Source: SZUA-186 sp039714155 | Lineage (GTDB): Bacteria; Pseudomonadota; Gammaproteobacteria; UBA9214 | Assembly: GCA_039714155.1 (NCBI GenBank) | Contig: JBDLJX010000001.1 | Coordinates: forward strand, 89,233 to 153,232 | Direction: 5' to 3' | DNA: 64,000 nucleotides | Part shown: positions 14,800 through 25,167 of the stretch, in pieces | Numbering within the stretch: the first letter of the stretch is position 1 | Layout: every line of letters starts with the position of its first letter | Program-made: the position numbers and the translations under genes | The notes under the pieces: model-generated | Databases searched by the model: none | Seen by the model: the letters and a program-made list of their open reading frames with translations, nothing else | Told to the model about the DNA's origin: nothing

Positions 14800-16077
14800 T
14801 CACACCTTGTTGAAAGCAGCAGCGCCGGCATAGCTGGCTGCAGCCCCGAGTTCATCCTCGATCCGCATCAGCTGGTTGTATTTGGCAACACGGTCGGAAC
14901 GAGACAGCGACCCGGTCTTGATCTGCGTAGCACTGGTGGCCACGGCGATATCGGCAATCGTAACATCCTCGGTCTCACCGGAACGGTGCGATACCACGGC
15001 GCTGTATCCGGCATCGGCTGCCATATTGATGGCCGCAAGTGTCTCGGTGAGCGTACCGATCTGGTTGGGCTTGATAAGAATGGAATTGGCAACGCCCTTG
15101 TCGATGCCTTCCTGGAAGATCGAGGTATTGGTCACGAACAGATCATCACCGACCAGCTGCACCTTGTCACCGAGCCGTTCCGTCAGGATCTTCCAGCCGT
15201 CCCAGTCACCTTCATCCATGCCGTCCTCAACCGACAGAATCGGATATTGATCAACCCAGGCCGCGAGATAATCGGTAAACCCGGCAGCATCGAATTCGCG
15301 CCCCTCGGATGCAAGCACATACTTGCCGTCCCGGTAGAACTCGGAGCTGGCGGCATCCAGGCCAAGGTAAATATCACTGCCGGCCTTGAAACCGGCCTGC
15401 TCTACGGCCTCGAGTATGACTTCGATGGCCGCCTCGTTGGATGACAGGTCCGGTGCGAAGCCGCCTTCGTCACCCACTGCAGTATTCATACCACGGCTGC
15501 TCAGGACTTTCTTCAGTGCATGAAAAACTTCAGCGCCGTAACGCACGGCTTCGCGGATGCTGCCGGCACCCACTGGCAGGATCATGAACTCCTGCAGGTC
15601 GACACTGTTATCCGCATGCGCACCACCATTGATAATGTTCATCATTGGTACCGGCATCCGGTATGGCCCGTCACCAAGCAAGCGGTACAGGCCACTGCCC
15701 TGCGCATTGGCGACCGCGTGGGCATTGGCCAGCGAAATCGCCAGCAAGGCATTGGCGCCAAGACGGCCCTTGTTATCGGTACCGTCGAGTTCGATCATGG
15801 TGTTGTCGATACCGGCCTGGTCGGTTGCATCCTTGCCAAGCAATGCATCTTTCAGGGCGCCATTTACGTTGGCCACGGCCTGCAACACGCCCTTGCCCAG
15901 ATAGCGGCCCTTGTCCGCATCGCGCAGTTCAACGGCTTCACGCGTACCGGTGGAGGCACCGGAAGGCACGGCTGCACGGCCAACACTGCCATCGGCCAGC
16001 GTGACCTCGGCCTCGACCGTCGGATTACCGCGGGAGTCGAGTATCTCACGCCCGTTTATTGCAGTTATTTCTGACAT
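14800..16077 (-). CDS. eno: Enolase
   Basis: Glycolytic enzyme interconverting 2-phosphoglycerate and phosphoenolpyruvate; also a degradosome partner in E. coli. The 425-residue protein covers the whole family: REILDSRGNPTVE near 9-21, ASTGTREA, the metal and active-site EFMILPVGA, GDEGGFAPDL and SVEDGMDEGD segments, VGDDLFVTN, the catalytic lysine in SILIKPNQIGT, and SHRSGETED. It follows kdsA and pyrG in the common pyrG-kdsA-eno-ftsB order, though a repeat fills the 228-bp gap to kdsA. Confidence 0.98.
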   Translation of the reverse strand: MSEITAINGREILDSRGNPTVEAEVTLADGSVGRAAVPSGASTGTREAVELRDADKGRYLGKGVLQAVANVNGALKDALLGKDATDQAGIDNTMIELDGTDNKGRLGANALLAISLANAHAVANAQGSGLYRLLGDGPYRMPVPMMNIINGGAHADNSVDLQEFMILPVGAGSIREAVRYGAEVFHALKKVLSSRGMNTAVGDEGGFAPDLSSNEAAIEVILEAVEQAGFKAGSDIYLGLDAASSEFYRDGKYVLASEGREFDAAGFTDYLAAWVDQYPILSVEDGMDEGDWDGWKILTERLGDKVQLVGDDLFVTNTSIFQEGIDKGVANSILIKPNQIGTLTETLAAINMAADAGYSAVVSHRSGETEDVTIADIAVATSATQIKTGSLSRSDRVAKYNQLMRIEDELGAAASYAGAAAFNKV

Positions 16078-16164
16078 ATTTCTCTTTACATTCCTTTAGT
16101 TATCGTTAATTTCTACATCAATATCTGAATAACCGGACAACCGCGGATTAGCGGGGAGAACCCA

Positions 16165-16274
16165 AGTCAGCCGTCCGGGTTATCCGTGGGTGTCGGCAGC
16201 AGGGACGCTGCCGTCAAGCCTGCAGGGACGGATTCACGGCGTCCCACGGATAGTCCGGTCGGCTAACCAATGAA
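16165..16274. repeat. Twin-hairpin repeat copy B
   Basis: This unit closely matches the inner part of 11604-11716. It has the GGCAGC-AGGGAC-GCTGCC hairpin at 16195-16212 and a CAGGGACGGATT...GTCCC hairpin at 16223-16245, enclosed by a stem reading AGCCG...CCGTGGG against CCCACGG...CGGCT. Stem bases differ from copy A while pairing is largely kept. It occupies the gap between eno and kdsA. Confidence 0.8.
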
Positions 16275-16305
16275 CGCACGGGTAATAAACCGGAAGTCCC
16301 ACTGA

Positions 16306-17145
16306 CTACTGCATCAATTCCGTTTCCGGGAACGGCTGTGATTTGACCGTGCTGTCAATCTGTTTGAGTATCTCCAGCAGTTCCCGCATGCGCGACAACG
16401 GCCAGGCATTGGGACCATCACTCAGGGCCTTTTCCGGTTCGGGATGGGATTCCATGAACAGACCGGAGATACCCACTGCCATGGCGGCCCGCGCCAGCAC
16501 CGGCACAAACTCGCGCTGGCCACCGGAACAGCTACCCTGCCCGCCCGGCAGTTGCACGGAATGGGTGCCATCAAACACGACCGGCACATTGCAGTCACGC
16601 ATGACGGCCAGTGAACGCATGTCGGACACCAGGTTGTTATAACCGAATGATGCGCCGCGCTCACAAACCATGATCTGTTGATTACCGGTTGCGAGTGCCT
16701 TGTCGGCAACGTTCTTCATGTCCCACGGTGACAGGAACTGGCCCTTCTTGATATTCACCGGTTTTCCCTGGCGCGCGACATTCTGGATAAAATTGGTCTG
16801 TCGGCACAGAAACGCGGGGGTCTGCAGGACATCGACAACCGCAGCGACTTCTTCCAGCGGCGTATCTTCATGCACATCGGTCAGCACCGGTACACTCAGC
16901 TGGTCTTTCACCATTTGCAGAATACGCAAACCCTCCTCCAACCCCGGGCCGCGGAAACTCGCATGCGAGGAGCGGTTGGCCTTGTCGAAGGATGACTTGT
17001 AGATAAACGGAATCTGCAACGACGCCGTAAGTTCCTGCAGCTGGCCAGCGGTATCAATCGCGAGCGCCTCGCTTTCGATTACGCAGGGACCCGCAATCAA
17101 AAAGAAAGGCTGGTCAAGGCCGGCCTCGAAACCACACAATTCCAC
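16306..17145 (-). CDS. kdsA: 3-deoxy-8-phosphooctulonate (KDO-8-P) synthase
   Basis: Condenses phosphoenolpyruvate with arabinose 5-phosphate to form KDO 8-phosphate for the lipopolysaccharide core. The 279-residue protein has LIAGPCVIESE near 16-26, IYKSSFDKANRSS near 49-61, DVHED, QTPAFLCRQT, and KKGQFLSPWDMKN, all standard KdsA motifs. It is 31 bp downstream of pyrG on the same strand. The residues conserved here do not by themselves settle metal-dependent versus metal-independent chemistry. Confidence 0.97.
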   Translation of the reverse strand: MELCGFEAGLDQPFFLIAGPCVIESEALAIDTAGQLQELTASLQIPFIYKSSFDKANRSSHASFRGPGLEEGLRILQMVKDQLSVPVLTDVHEDTPLEEVAAVVDVLQTPAFLCRQTNFIQNVARQGKPVNIKKGQFLSPWDMKNVADKALATGNQQIMVCERGASFGYNNLVSDMRSLAVMRDCNVPVVFDGTHSVQLPGGQGSCSGGQREFVPVLARAAMAVGISGLFMESHPEPEKALSDGPNAWPLSRMRELLEILKQIDSTVKSQPFPETELMQ

Positions 17146-17176
17146 GTTACTTTACTCCTTGTGAGCCAGGTTACAC

Positions 17177-18844
17177 TCAGGCGTCGCCGTGTGCCATGGC
17201 CTGGATAGCGACAGGATGACTGCCTTCATTATAGGCCACTGCCGCCTGGATATACCCGCTAAACAGGGGATGACCATCACGCGGGGTCGAGGTGAACTCG
17301 GGATGGAACTGACAACCAAGGAACCAGGGATGATCCGGAATTTCCACCACCTCGACCAGCTTGCCATCAACAGACAGACCGGACAGCTTCAGGCCGTTGT
17401 CTTCCAGCACCTGGCGGTAATGGTTGTTGAATTCATAACGGTGACGATGGCGTTCAACAATAACGTCCTGCCGGTACAGTGAGTGCGCCAGGCTGTCATC
17501 AAGCAGCCGGCACTGCTGTCCACCGAGTCGCATGGAGCCGCCAAGGTCGGAATCCTCGTCACGCTGTTCGAGCCCGCCATCCTCACGGCTCCATTCGGTA
17601 ATCAGGGCAATGACCGGATCATCGGCACCCTTCACGAACTCGGTCGAGTGCGCACCGGCGAGACCCGCTACGTGGCGCGCAAACTCGATCACCGCGACCT
17701 GCATGCCAAGACAGATACCGAGATAGGGAATATTGTTTTCACGGGCATAGCGCACCGCGGCAATCTTGCCTTCCACACCACGCTTGCCAAAGCCGCCCGG
17801 CACCAGGATACCGTCGGCACCTTCCAGTATGCCGGTGCCGCTGGTCTCGATAGTCTCGGAATCGACATAGCGGATATTAACGTTGGTATGAGTATGGATG
17901 CCGGCGTGGATCAGTGCTTCTGACAATGACTTGTAGGATTCGGTCAGGTCAACGTACTTGCCGACCATGGCAATGGTGACCGTATGAGTACGCTGTTCAC
18001 TGTCACTGATGACCTGCTCCCATTCAGAGAGGTCTGCCGGTGGCGCATCCAGTCCGAGTTTCTCGACGACGATCTCGTCCAGATCCTGTGCGTGCAGAAG
18101 TTGCGGAATTTTATAGATACTGTCGACATCCACCGCGGAAATGACTGCGCGTTCCTCAACATTGGTAAACAATGCGACCTTGCGACGCTCGGCCGGCGGC
18201 AACGGCCGATCGGCACGGCACAGCAGGATATCGGGCTGAATACCGATGGAACGCAGTTCCTTGACGGAGTGCTGTGTCGGCTTGGTCTTGATCTCACCGG
18301 ATGCGGCGATATACGGCACCAGTGTCAGGTGCATGAACAAGGCATGCTCGCGACCCAGCTCAACACCCATCTGACGGATGGCTTCCAAAAACGGCAGGGA
18401 CTCGATGTCACCGACCGTACCACCAATTTCGACCATGGCGATATCGGCATCACCGGCGCCCCGGCGGATGCTTGCCTTGATTTCGTCGGTGATGTGCGGA
18501 ATGACCTGCACGGTCGCACCGAGGTAATCACCGCGGCGCTCCTTGCGAATGACATTTTCGTAGATCTGCCCGGTAGTGAAGTTGTTGTGCTTCCCCATGG
18601 TGGTCCGGACAAAACGTTCGTAATGACCCAGGTCGAGGTCAGTCTCGGCGCCATCATTGGTGACAAATACCTCGCCGTGCTGGAACGGACTCATGGTGCC
18701 CGGATCGACATTGATGTAGGGATCGAGCTTCAGCAGGGTAACCTTGAGGCCGCGGGACTCGAGCAATGTGCCCAACGATGCGGAAGCGATACCCTTGCCC
18801 AATGAGGACACTACGCCGCCGGTAATAAAGATAAATCGGGTCAT
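17177..18844 (-). CDS. pyrG: CTP synthase
   Basis: Makes CTP from UTP, ATP and glutamine. The 555-residue protein has the N-terminal amidoligase domain starting MTRFIFITGGVVSSLGKG with its P-loop, LDPYINVDPGTMSPFQHGEVFV, and a class I glutamine amidotransferase domain (nucleophile Cys in YLGICLGMQVAVIEFAR; His/Glu in QFHPEF). A short C-terminal tail follows. Start at ATG 18844 by family; the frame extends 17 codons upstream without support. It precedes kdsA. Confidence 0.98.
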   Translation of the reverse strand: MTRFIFITGGVVSSLGKGIASASLGTLLESRGLKVTLLKLDPYINVDPGTMSPFQHGEVFVTNDGAETDLDLGHYERFVRTTMGKHNNFTTGQIYENVIRKERRGDYLGATVQVIPHITDEIKASIRRGAGDADIAMVEIGGTVGDIESLPFLEAIRQMGVELGREHALFMHLTLVPYIAASGEIKTKPTQHSVKELRSIGIQPDILLCRADRPLPPAERRKVALFTNVEERAVISAVDVDSIYKIPQLLHAQDLDEIVVEKLGLDAPPADLSEWEQVISDSEQRTHTVTIAMVGKYVDLTESYKSLSEALIHAGIHTHTNVNIRYVDSETIETSGTGILEGADGILVPGGFGKRGVEGKIAAVRYARENNIPYLGICLGMQVAVIEFARHVAGLAGAHSTEFVKGADDPVIALITEWSREDGGLEQRDEDSDLGGSMRLGGQQCRLLDDSLAHSLYRQDVIVERHRHRYEFNNHYRQVLEDNGLKLSGLSVDGKLVEVVEIPDHPWFLGCQFHPEFTSTPRDGHPLFSGYIQAAVAYNEGSHPVAIQAMAHGDA

Positions 18845-18953
18845 CAATGCTCTGGAATCAGGGTTGCGGCAGTGCACCGCAGGACGGGAAAACACGTTAC
18901 CAGATCAGGCCGTACACCACAATTCTTTCGGCTGCCGGAACGGCCTGCTTGCG

Positions 18954-20294
18954 TCAATTCGGCTGGTCGGGCTGCCGGTGCCAGTGAATGGCCATACCGG
19001 GCTCGCCGGCAGCGGCACTGAATGGCTCGCAGACCCAGTGCCCGGCAACCGCGGCCAGCCGGTCATCGACATAGATCAGCGGGATACGCTGCCGTTCCCA
19101 GGGTGGCACCCCCCGCTCCTGGAACAGCTTTTTCAGGCTGTGGTGATGTTGCCGCCCTGCCGGCCGGCAACGTTCGCCGCCACGCCGGTAACTGACACGC
19201 ACCTGCCGGTTGATGGCCGCCAGCCGGATGCCGTTACCGGACTCGCGGCTCGCGGTCAGGCTGCCACCGGCGGCCGGCAACAACAGCGGTCCCCGCAGGT
19301 CCCAGTCCAGCACCATCGCCGGGTTGTGGACCGGGGCCTGCCGCTGCAGGTAGAGCCGGTCCCGGTAACGCCGCACTTCCTGCGCGGCAAAACGTACACA
19401 GGGTTCCGCATCAGCACGGCTGCCGAGAATATCGTTGCTGATGCGGGACAGCACCGCGGCCGACGGCGCCCCGCCACTGTGTTGTACCAGCCAGCTGCGC
19501 AGGACGTTGCGCTGTCGCGCCGGCGTCAGCTGCTGCAACGCGGGAATTGACAGGCAAGCCATCTGCTCATGGCAAACATCATTAATATCACTGTCAGCCA
19601 ACTGGCCGAGCAAGGTGGCCGCTTCGGCGCAATGAGCGGCACTGCGTGCCAGCGTCTCACTCGTGGCCGGCCAGCGTTCCCGCAGCACCGGCAGGATACG
19701 GTGGCGCAGGAAATTCCGATCCAGCCCGGTGTCGGTATTGCTCGGGTCCTCGACCCACTGCAGGCCGTGCTGCTGCGCATAGGCCAGTAAATCGACACGC
19801 CTGACAGCCAGCAGGGGCCGCAACAGGTGGCCAGCGCCAAATGTGCTCGCCGCCGGCATGGCAGCCAGTCCCTTAACGCCACTGCCACGCAGCAACTGCA
19901 GTAACAGGGTCTCGGCCTGGTCATCCTGGTGCTGCGCCGTCAACAGGCAATGACCGTCCGGCAGCCAGTCCTGCAGCGCGCTGTAACGTGCCTGCCTGGC
20001 TGCCGCCTCGGGGCTTTCGCCACCGACCGCACGCCCGTCCACCTGCAATTCGACCAGTGGCACCGCCAGTGCCCGGCAAACCGAGCGACAATGTTCCTGC
20101 CACTTTCCGGCTGCCGCCTGCAGGCCATGATTGACATGCACCGCACCAGGCGCTGCGGCAAGCGAGTCTCGCAGGGCCGTCAGCGCATGCAGCAAGACGT
20201 GGGAATCAACACCACCACTGTAGGCCACCCAGTAGTGTGTATCAGCCGGACCGGTCGATAATGCGTGCTTGAGAGTGGCGGGAGAAAAATCCAT
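18954..20294 (-). CDS. tilS: tRNA(Ile)-lysidine synthase
   Basis: Attaches lysine to C34 of the CAU-anticodon isoleucine tRNA, changing its reading from AUG to AUA. The 446-residue protein has the PP-loop ATPase motif SGGVDS at 26-31 and LTAQHQDDQAETLLLQLLRGSG near 120-141. VEDPSNTD, RNFLRHRILPVL and a C-terminal TilS substrate-binding domain follow. It lies 42 bp downstream of accA, the accA-tilS order being common. Confidence 0.95.
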   Translation of the reverse strand: MDFSPATLKHALSTGPADTHYWVAYSGGVDSHVLLHALTALRDSLAAAPGAVHVNHGLQAAAGKWQEHCRSVCRALAVPLVELQVDGRAVGGESPEAAARQARYSALQDWLPDGHCLLTAQHQDDQAETLLLQLLRGSGVKGLAAMPAASTFGAGHLLRPLLAVRRVDLLAYAQQHGLQWVEDPSNTDTGLDRNFLRHRILPVLRERWPATSETLARSAAHCAEAATLLGQLADSDINDVCHEQMACLSIPALQQLTPARQRNVLRSWLVQHSGGAPSAAVLSRISNDILGSRADAEPCVRFAAQEVRRYRDRLYLQRQAPVHNPAMVLDWDLRGPLLLPAAGGSLTASRESGNGIRLAAINRQVRVSYRRGGERCRPAGRQHHHSLKKLFQERGVPPWERQRIPLIYVDDRLAAVAGHWVCEPFSAAAGEPGMAIHWHRQPDQPN

Positions 20295-20336
20295 CGGTCT
20301 GCAGAACGGCTGCCGGTCATAACCGGCATGGGTCGG

Positions 20337-21296
20337 CTATTGCTCGGTGAACTCGCCATAGGCCATCAGGCGCTGGTAACGTTTCTCGATCAACTCATCC
20401 AACCCGTCTTTTGACAGTGCAGCCAGTTCCTCGACCAGCGCCTTGCGCAGCCTCTCGGCCATGGTGTCGATATCACGGTGCGCACCGCCGAGCGGTTCAT
20501 TGATGATCCGGTCGATCAGGCCGAGTTCCCGCAGGCGACTGGAGGTAATACCCAGCGCCTCGGCGGCCTCCTCCGCCTTTTCGGCGCTCTTCCAGAGAAT
20601 CGAGGCACAGCCTTCCGGTGAAATGACCGAGTAGGTGCTGTACTGCAGCATCAGGGTGCGATCACCAACACCGATGGCAAGCGCGCCACCGGAACCGCCC
20701 TCCCCAATTACGGTACAGATAATCGGGGTATGCAACTGCGACATGGCAAACAGGTTCTTCGCAATCGCCTCACTCTGGCCACGTTCCTCGGCACCGATTC
20801 CCGGATAGGCACCCGGGGTATCGATAAAGGTCAGCAGCGGCAGCTTGAAGCGCTCCGCCATCTGCATCAGGCGCAGTGCCTTGCGATAGCCCTCCGGCCT
20901 CGCCATACCAAAGTTGCGATGCAACTTCTCCCTGGTGTCACGCCCCTTCTGTTGACCGATCACCATGACCGGCATGTCCTCCAGACGACCGATGCCGCCG
21001 ATGATGGCGTGGTCGTCGGCGTAGCAGCGGTCACCGTGCAATTCCTGGAACCCGGTAAAGATCCTGACCACATATTCCATCATGTAGGGTCGTTGCGGGT
21101 GGCGCGCCAGCTGGGAAATCTGCCACGATGTCAGGTTCGAAAAAATGGTCTCGGTCAGCGCCCGGCTCTTGGCCTCAAGCTTGGTGACTTCGTCACTGAT
21201 GTTGACATCGGCATCATCGCCGATATAACGCAGCTCGTCGATCTTGGCTTCAAGTTCGGCGATCGGCTGTTCGAAATCCAGGAAGTTCAGGTTCAT
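20337..21296 (-). CDS. accA: Acetyl-CoA carboxylase carboxyltransferase subunit alpha
   Basis: Alpha subunit of the carboxyltransferase that makes malonyl-CoA for fatty-acid synthesis. At 319 residues it matches the family from MNLNFLDFEQPIAELE onward. RHPQRPYMMEYV, GDRCYADDHAI and GQQKGRDT lead into the carboxyl-CoA binding part with TFIDTPGAYPG, GEGGSGGALAIGV and SPEGCASILW. It sits between dnaE and tilS, as in many gammaproteobacteria. Confidence 0.98.
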   Translation of the reverse strand: MNLNFLDFEQPIAELEAKIDELRYIGDDADVNISDEVTKLEAKSRALTETIFSNLTSWQISQLARHPQRPYMMEYVVRIFTGFQELHGDRCYADDHAIIGGIGRLEDMPVMVIGQQKGRDTREKLHRNFGMARPEGYRKALRLMQMAERFKLPLLTFIDTPGAYPGIGAEERGQSEAIAKNLFAMSQLHTPIICTVIGEGGSGGALAIGVGDRTLMLQYSTYSVISPEGCASILWKSAEKAEEAAEALGITSSRLRELGLIDRIINEPLGGAHRDIDTMAERLRKALVEELAALSKDGLDELIEKRYQRLMAYGEFTEQ

Positions 21297-21373
21297 TCAG
21301 TTATCCAGGTATTGTCTGTAATTCAGTATACCGGCAGAGAGTCGGCAGGGTGTTGATTATGCAGTTACGAACG

Positions 21374-24300
21374 CTAAGTATATTCGACGGCCACCCGCTC
21401 TTCACCTGCCAGTTCCTGCAGGCGGTGCAGCAATTCATCCGTGGGATGCACGCTCCAGTCATCACCAAGCGCGACCCGCGCATCGGCATCGCCACCATGG
21501 TAGTCGATACAGACACGGCATTGCCCTTCCCTGAACGGTTGCAGAACCTCGGCCAGTGACCGCATGAAGCCATTCCGCGCCTGCCCCGATTCTACACCGA
21601 CAACAACGCGACGCGCGTAGTTCTCACGCGCCTGGTTGATATCGTAGATCGCCTGTGCGGTTACCTGCAGGCGGCCCGAGTAGTCATCCATACCGATCAC
21701 ACCCTGGATTACCAGCAGTTTGTCCTTGCCCAGCATGGCCTGGTACTTGTCAAACACATCGGAAAAAATGCGCACATCGATACGTGCCGTGTGATCGTCC
21801 ATGCTCAGGAAGGCAATCTTGCCACCACGCTGGGTTTTGCGCACCCGCATGGTCATGACCAGCCCGGCAATGGCGACCTGCCGTTCACCCGCCTCGGGAC
21901 GGCCGGCCGGGTTATCGCCATTCGCGCTTACCAGGCTGGCGAGTCTGCCACTGGTGATATTTTCCAGTTCGCGCACATATCGGCTAATCGGGTGACCGGT
22001 CAGGTACAGGCCAAGCGTTTCCTTTTCGCCCAGCAGCTTCTGTTCTTCACCCCATTCAGGTACTACCTGCTTCTCTAACGGCACAATACTTTCCTGCCGG
22101 GTTTCACCAAACAGGTCGTCCTGGCCGGTGTCCTGGTTGCGCGCCGACTGCATTGCCATCTGCAACGCCATCGGCAGATTGGCGATCTGCGCAGCACGGG
22201 TATCACCCATGGAGTCAAGCGCACCGGCACGGATCAGTGAATCAAAAACCCGGCGGTTGAGCTTGCGAGTATCGACCCGCTGGCAGAAATCGAACAGGTC
22301 GGTATAGCGCCCATGTTCGTGACGTTCCTGCAGGATGCATTCAATCGCCGACTGCCCGACACCCTTGATGGCGCCAAGCCCGTAAAGAATGATGTCATCC
22401 GACTGCACGGTAAAATAATAGTCCGACGTATTTACATCCGGTGGCACTACTTTCAGTTTCATGTCCCGGCATTCAGCAATCAGCAACACGATCTTGTCGG
22501 TGTTGTCCATGTCAGTCGACAGCACCGCCGCCATGAACGCCGCCGGGTAATGCGCCTTCAGCCAGGCGGTCTGGTAGGAAATCAGCGCATAGGCGGCCGA
22601 GTGGCTCTTGTTAAAACCGTAACCGGCAAACTTCTCCATCAGATCAAAAATACCACTGGCAACAGCTTCGTCGACGCCTCGCGCCAGTGCACCTTCGAGG
22701 AAAATGGTGCGCTGCTTGGCCATTTCCTCGGGTTTTTTCTTACCCATGGCACGGCGCAGCAGGTCGGCTCCACCAAGCGTGTAGCCGGCCAGCAACTGGG
22801 CGATCTGCATGACCTGTTCCTGGTAGAGAATCACGCCGTAGGTGGGTTTGAGTATCGGCTCGAGATCCGGGTGCGGATACTTGACTGTCGCCATACCGTG
22901 CTTGCGCTTGATGAAGTCATCGACCATGCCCGACTGCAACGGGCCGGGCCGGAACAGTGCCACCAGTGCAACAATATCCTCGAAACTGTCCGGTTGCAGG
23001 CGCCGGATCAGGTCTTTCATGCCGGTGGATTCGAGCTGGAACACCGCCGTGGTGCCGCAGGCCTTGAGCAAGCTGAAGGCCGCCTTGTCAGTCAGCGGAA
23101 TGCCCTCGATATCAATGACCGGCTCACCGGCATTGGCACGCAGCGCATTAATGGTTTGCAAGGCACGGTCAATAATCGTCAGGGTGCGCAGACCGAGGAA
23201 ATCAAACTTCACCAGCCCGACGGCCTCGACATCATCCTTGTCATACTGGCTGACAATGGCGTCACCACCCTGTTCGCAATACAGTGGTGTGAAGTCGGTC
23301 AGGCGTGAAGGCGCGATCACGACACCACCGGCATGCTTGCCGGCATTTCGTGACAAACCCTCCAGTGATTGCGCAAGATCGATAACCGTGCGCACATCCT
23401 CGTCGGCATCGTACAACTCCGCCAGTGCCGGCTCCTGGTCCAGCGCCTTGTCCAGTGTTATGCCGATTTCGAATGGAATCAGCCTGGCAATGCGATCGAC
23501 AAAGCCGTACGGATGTCCGAGTACACGGCCAACATCCCTGACTACTGCCTTGGCCGCCATCGAACCATAGGTAATGATCTGTGAAACACGATCCCGGCCA
23601 TAACGCCCGGCGACGTAATCAATGACACGGTCACGCCCCTCCATGCAGAAGTCAACATCGAAATCCGGCATGGAAACACGTTCGGGATTGAGGAAGCGTT
23701 CAAACAGCAGGTCATAACGGATCGGATCAAGATCGGTGATCGTCAGCGCATAGGCCACCAGCGAGCCGGCGCCGGAACCACGGCCGGGACCTACCGGCAC
23801 ACCGTTCTGCTTGGCCCATTTGATGAAGTCGGCAACGATAAGGAAATAACCCGGGAAACCCATGGACACGATGACCTGGACCTCTGTTTCCAGCCGGTCG
23901 AGGTATTGCTGACGTAGCGTACCGTCCTTGTCCGCAGCAGGCATCAGAATCTTCTGCAGACGCAGTTCCAGCCCTTCCCTGGCCTGGCGCCTGAAATATT
24001 CGTCCAGTGTAAGGTCAGCCGGTACTGGAAAATCCGGCAGGTAATTCTTGCCCAGTTCAACCTCGAGATTGCAGCGGCGGGCAATGGCAACCGTATTCTC
24101 CAGCGCTTCCGGTATATCGCTGAACAGTTCCGCCATTTCTTCCGGTGACTTGATGTATTGCTGTTCCGAGAATGCATGGCTGCGGCGGGAGTCATTCAGT
24201 ACACGGCCCTCGTTGATACAGACGCGTGCTTCGTGGGCTTCGTAATCTGACGCCGCAATGAAATGCACATCATTGGTGGCCACCACTGGTAACGCAGTTT

Positions 24301-24868
24301 CGGTGGCCAGTGCCACGGCACGGTGCAGGTATTCTTCATCCCCTGCCCGCCCGGTACGCTGCAACTCCAGATAAAAACTGTCAGGGAAAAGTTTCTGCCA
24401 GTGCTGCAGCAATATATGTGCGCGGTCCGGCTTGTTCACCAGCAGTGCCTGGCCGACATCACCTGCCCGCCCGCCGGACAATGCAATCAGTCCATCCGTA
24501 CAACCTTCAAGCCAGGCCTTTTCCAGTACCGGCAGACCGGCATGCTGACCCTCGGTGTACGTGCGCGACACCAGCCGGGACAGGTTCAGATAACCTGTAC
24601 GGTTCTTGCACAACAGCACAATGCGTGTCGGTTGCTCCTTGCTGTCGCCATCCGCAACCCACAGGTCGACCCCGATAATCGGTTTCAAGCCGGCCGACAT
24701 TGCAGCCCGGTAAAACTTGACCATGGCGAACAGGTTGCCCTGATCGGTTACTGCAACCGCCGGCATGCCCGAATCGGCTGACTTTCTGACCAGCGCCGGT
24801 ATCCGGACCGTGCCGTTGGCGAGTGAATATTCAGTGTGGACGTGGAGATGGATGAAGGTCGATGACAT
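21374..24868 (-). CDS. dnaE: DNA polymerase III subunit alpha
   Basis: Replicative DNA polymerase catalytic subunit. At 1164 residues it has the E. coli-type length. The PHP domain starts HLHVHTEYSLANG near 8-20, and the polymerase core carries the catalytic aspartates in MPDFDVDFCMEGRDRVIDYV near 400. GPGRGSGAGSLVAYAL precedes it. Later come ILYQEQVMQIAQLLAGYTLG, FNKSHSAAYALISYQTAWLKAHYP and an OB fold near the C-terminus (VAIAGLVMTMRVRKTQRGG). It precedes accA by 77 bp. Confidence 0.98.
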   Translation of the reverse strand: MSSTFIHLHVHTEYSLANGTVRIPALVRKSADSGMPAVAVTDQGNLFAMVKFYRAAMSAGLKPIIGVDLWVADGDSKEQPTRIVLLCKNRTGYLNLSRLVSRTYTEGQHAGLPVLEKAWLEGCTDGLIALSGGRAGDVGQALLVNKPDRAHILLQHWQKLFPDSFYLELQRTGRAGDEEYLHRAVALATETALPVVATNDVHFIAASDYEAHEARVCINEGRVLNDSRRSHAFSEQQYIKSPEEMAELFSDIPEALENTVAIARRCNLEVELGKNYLPDFPVPADLTLDEYFRRQAREGLELRLQKILMPAADKDGTLRQQYLDRLETEVQVIVSMGFPGYFLIVADFIKWAKQNGVPVGPGRGSGAGSLVAYALTITDLDPIRYDLLFERFLNPERVSMPDFDVDFCMEGRDRVIDYVAGRYGRDRVSQIITYGSMAAKAVVRDVGRVLGHPYGFVDRIARLIPFEIGITLDKALDQEPALAELYDADEDVRTVIDLAQSLEGLSRNAGKHAGGVVIAPSRLTDFTPLYCEQGGDAIVSQYDKDDVEAVGLVKFDFLGLRTLTIIDRALQTINALRANAGEPVIDIEGIPLTDKAAFSLLKACGTTAVFQLESTGMKDLIRRLQPDSFEDIVALVALFRPGPLQSGMVDDFIKRKHGMATVKYPHPDLEPILKPTYGVILYQEQVMQIAQLLAGYTLGGADLLRRAMGKKKPEEMAKQRTIFLEGALARGVDEAVASGIFDLMEKFAGYGFNKSHSAAYALISYQTAWLKAHYPAAFMAAVLSTDMDNTDKIVLLIAECRDMKLKVVPPDVNTSDYYFTVQSDDIILYGLGAIKGVGQSAIECILQERHEHGRYTDLFDFCQRVDTRKLNRRVFDSLIRAGALDSMGDTRAAQIANLPMALQMAMQSARNQDTGQDDLFGETRQESIVPLEKQVVPEWGEEQKLLGEKETLGLYLTGHPISRYVRELENITSGRLASLVSANGDNPAGRPEAGERQVAIAGLVMTMRVRKTQRGGKIAFLSMDDHTARIDVRIFSDVFDKYQAMLGKDKLLVIQGVIGMDDYSGRLQVTAQAIYDINQARENYARRVVVGVESGQARNGFMRSLAEVLQPFREGQCRVCIDYHGGDADARVALGDDWSVHPTDELLHRLQELAGEERVAVEYT

Positions 24869-25167
24869 GCAAAAAGTGTCCGTGTTTATGAACTGCGTTT
24901 CAAGTCCGGGGCCATACCTAGGATATTTCTTGATTGTTTTTGTATATATCTGTTTTTACTGATTAATTATTTTTTAATGGCCCTGCCAGTCAGGGCAGCC
25001 GGACGGGCCATGGGTTGGCGCAGGCAGCCTGCCCGGCAAGCACCCCGGTGCCGGTGCAAAAAACTGCCGATCAGGACCGGATCCAGGATCTAAATATTAT
25101 GCTGCGATTGTCGATATAAAAATGACATTACGTACTTCAGGTATCACTGTCAGGAAGACACACTGGA
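24869..25167. other. Intergenic gap between divergent dnaE and the diguanylate cyclase gene
   Basis: This 299-bp divergent gap must hold promoters for both genes. The dnaE-proximal part (about 24920-24975) is AT-rich with T-runs. A small hairpin GCCCTG-ccagt-CAGGGC lies at about 24981-24997, and GC-rich inverted sequence follows. I compared it with the cyclic-di-GMP GEMM riboswitch pattern and did not find the conserved core. Confidence 0.5.

Noticed and set aside
24980..25160. Cyclic-di-GMP (GEMM) riboswitch before the diguanylate cyclase gene
   Set aside because: The conserved core sequence was not found; only a simple GC hairpin is present.
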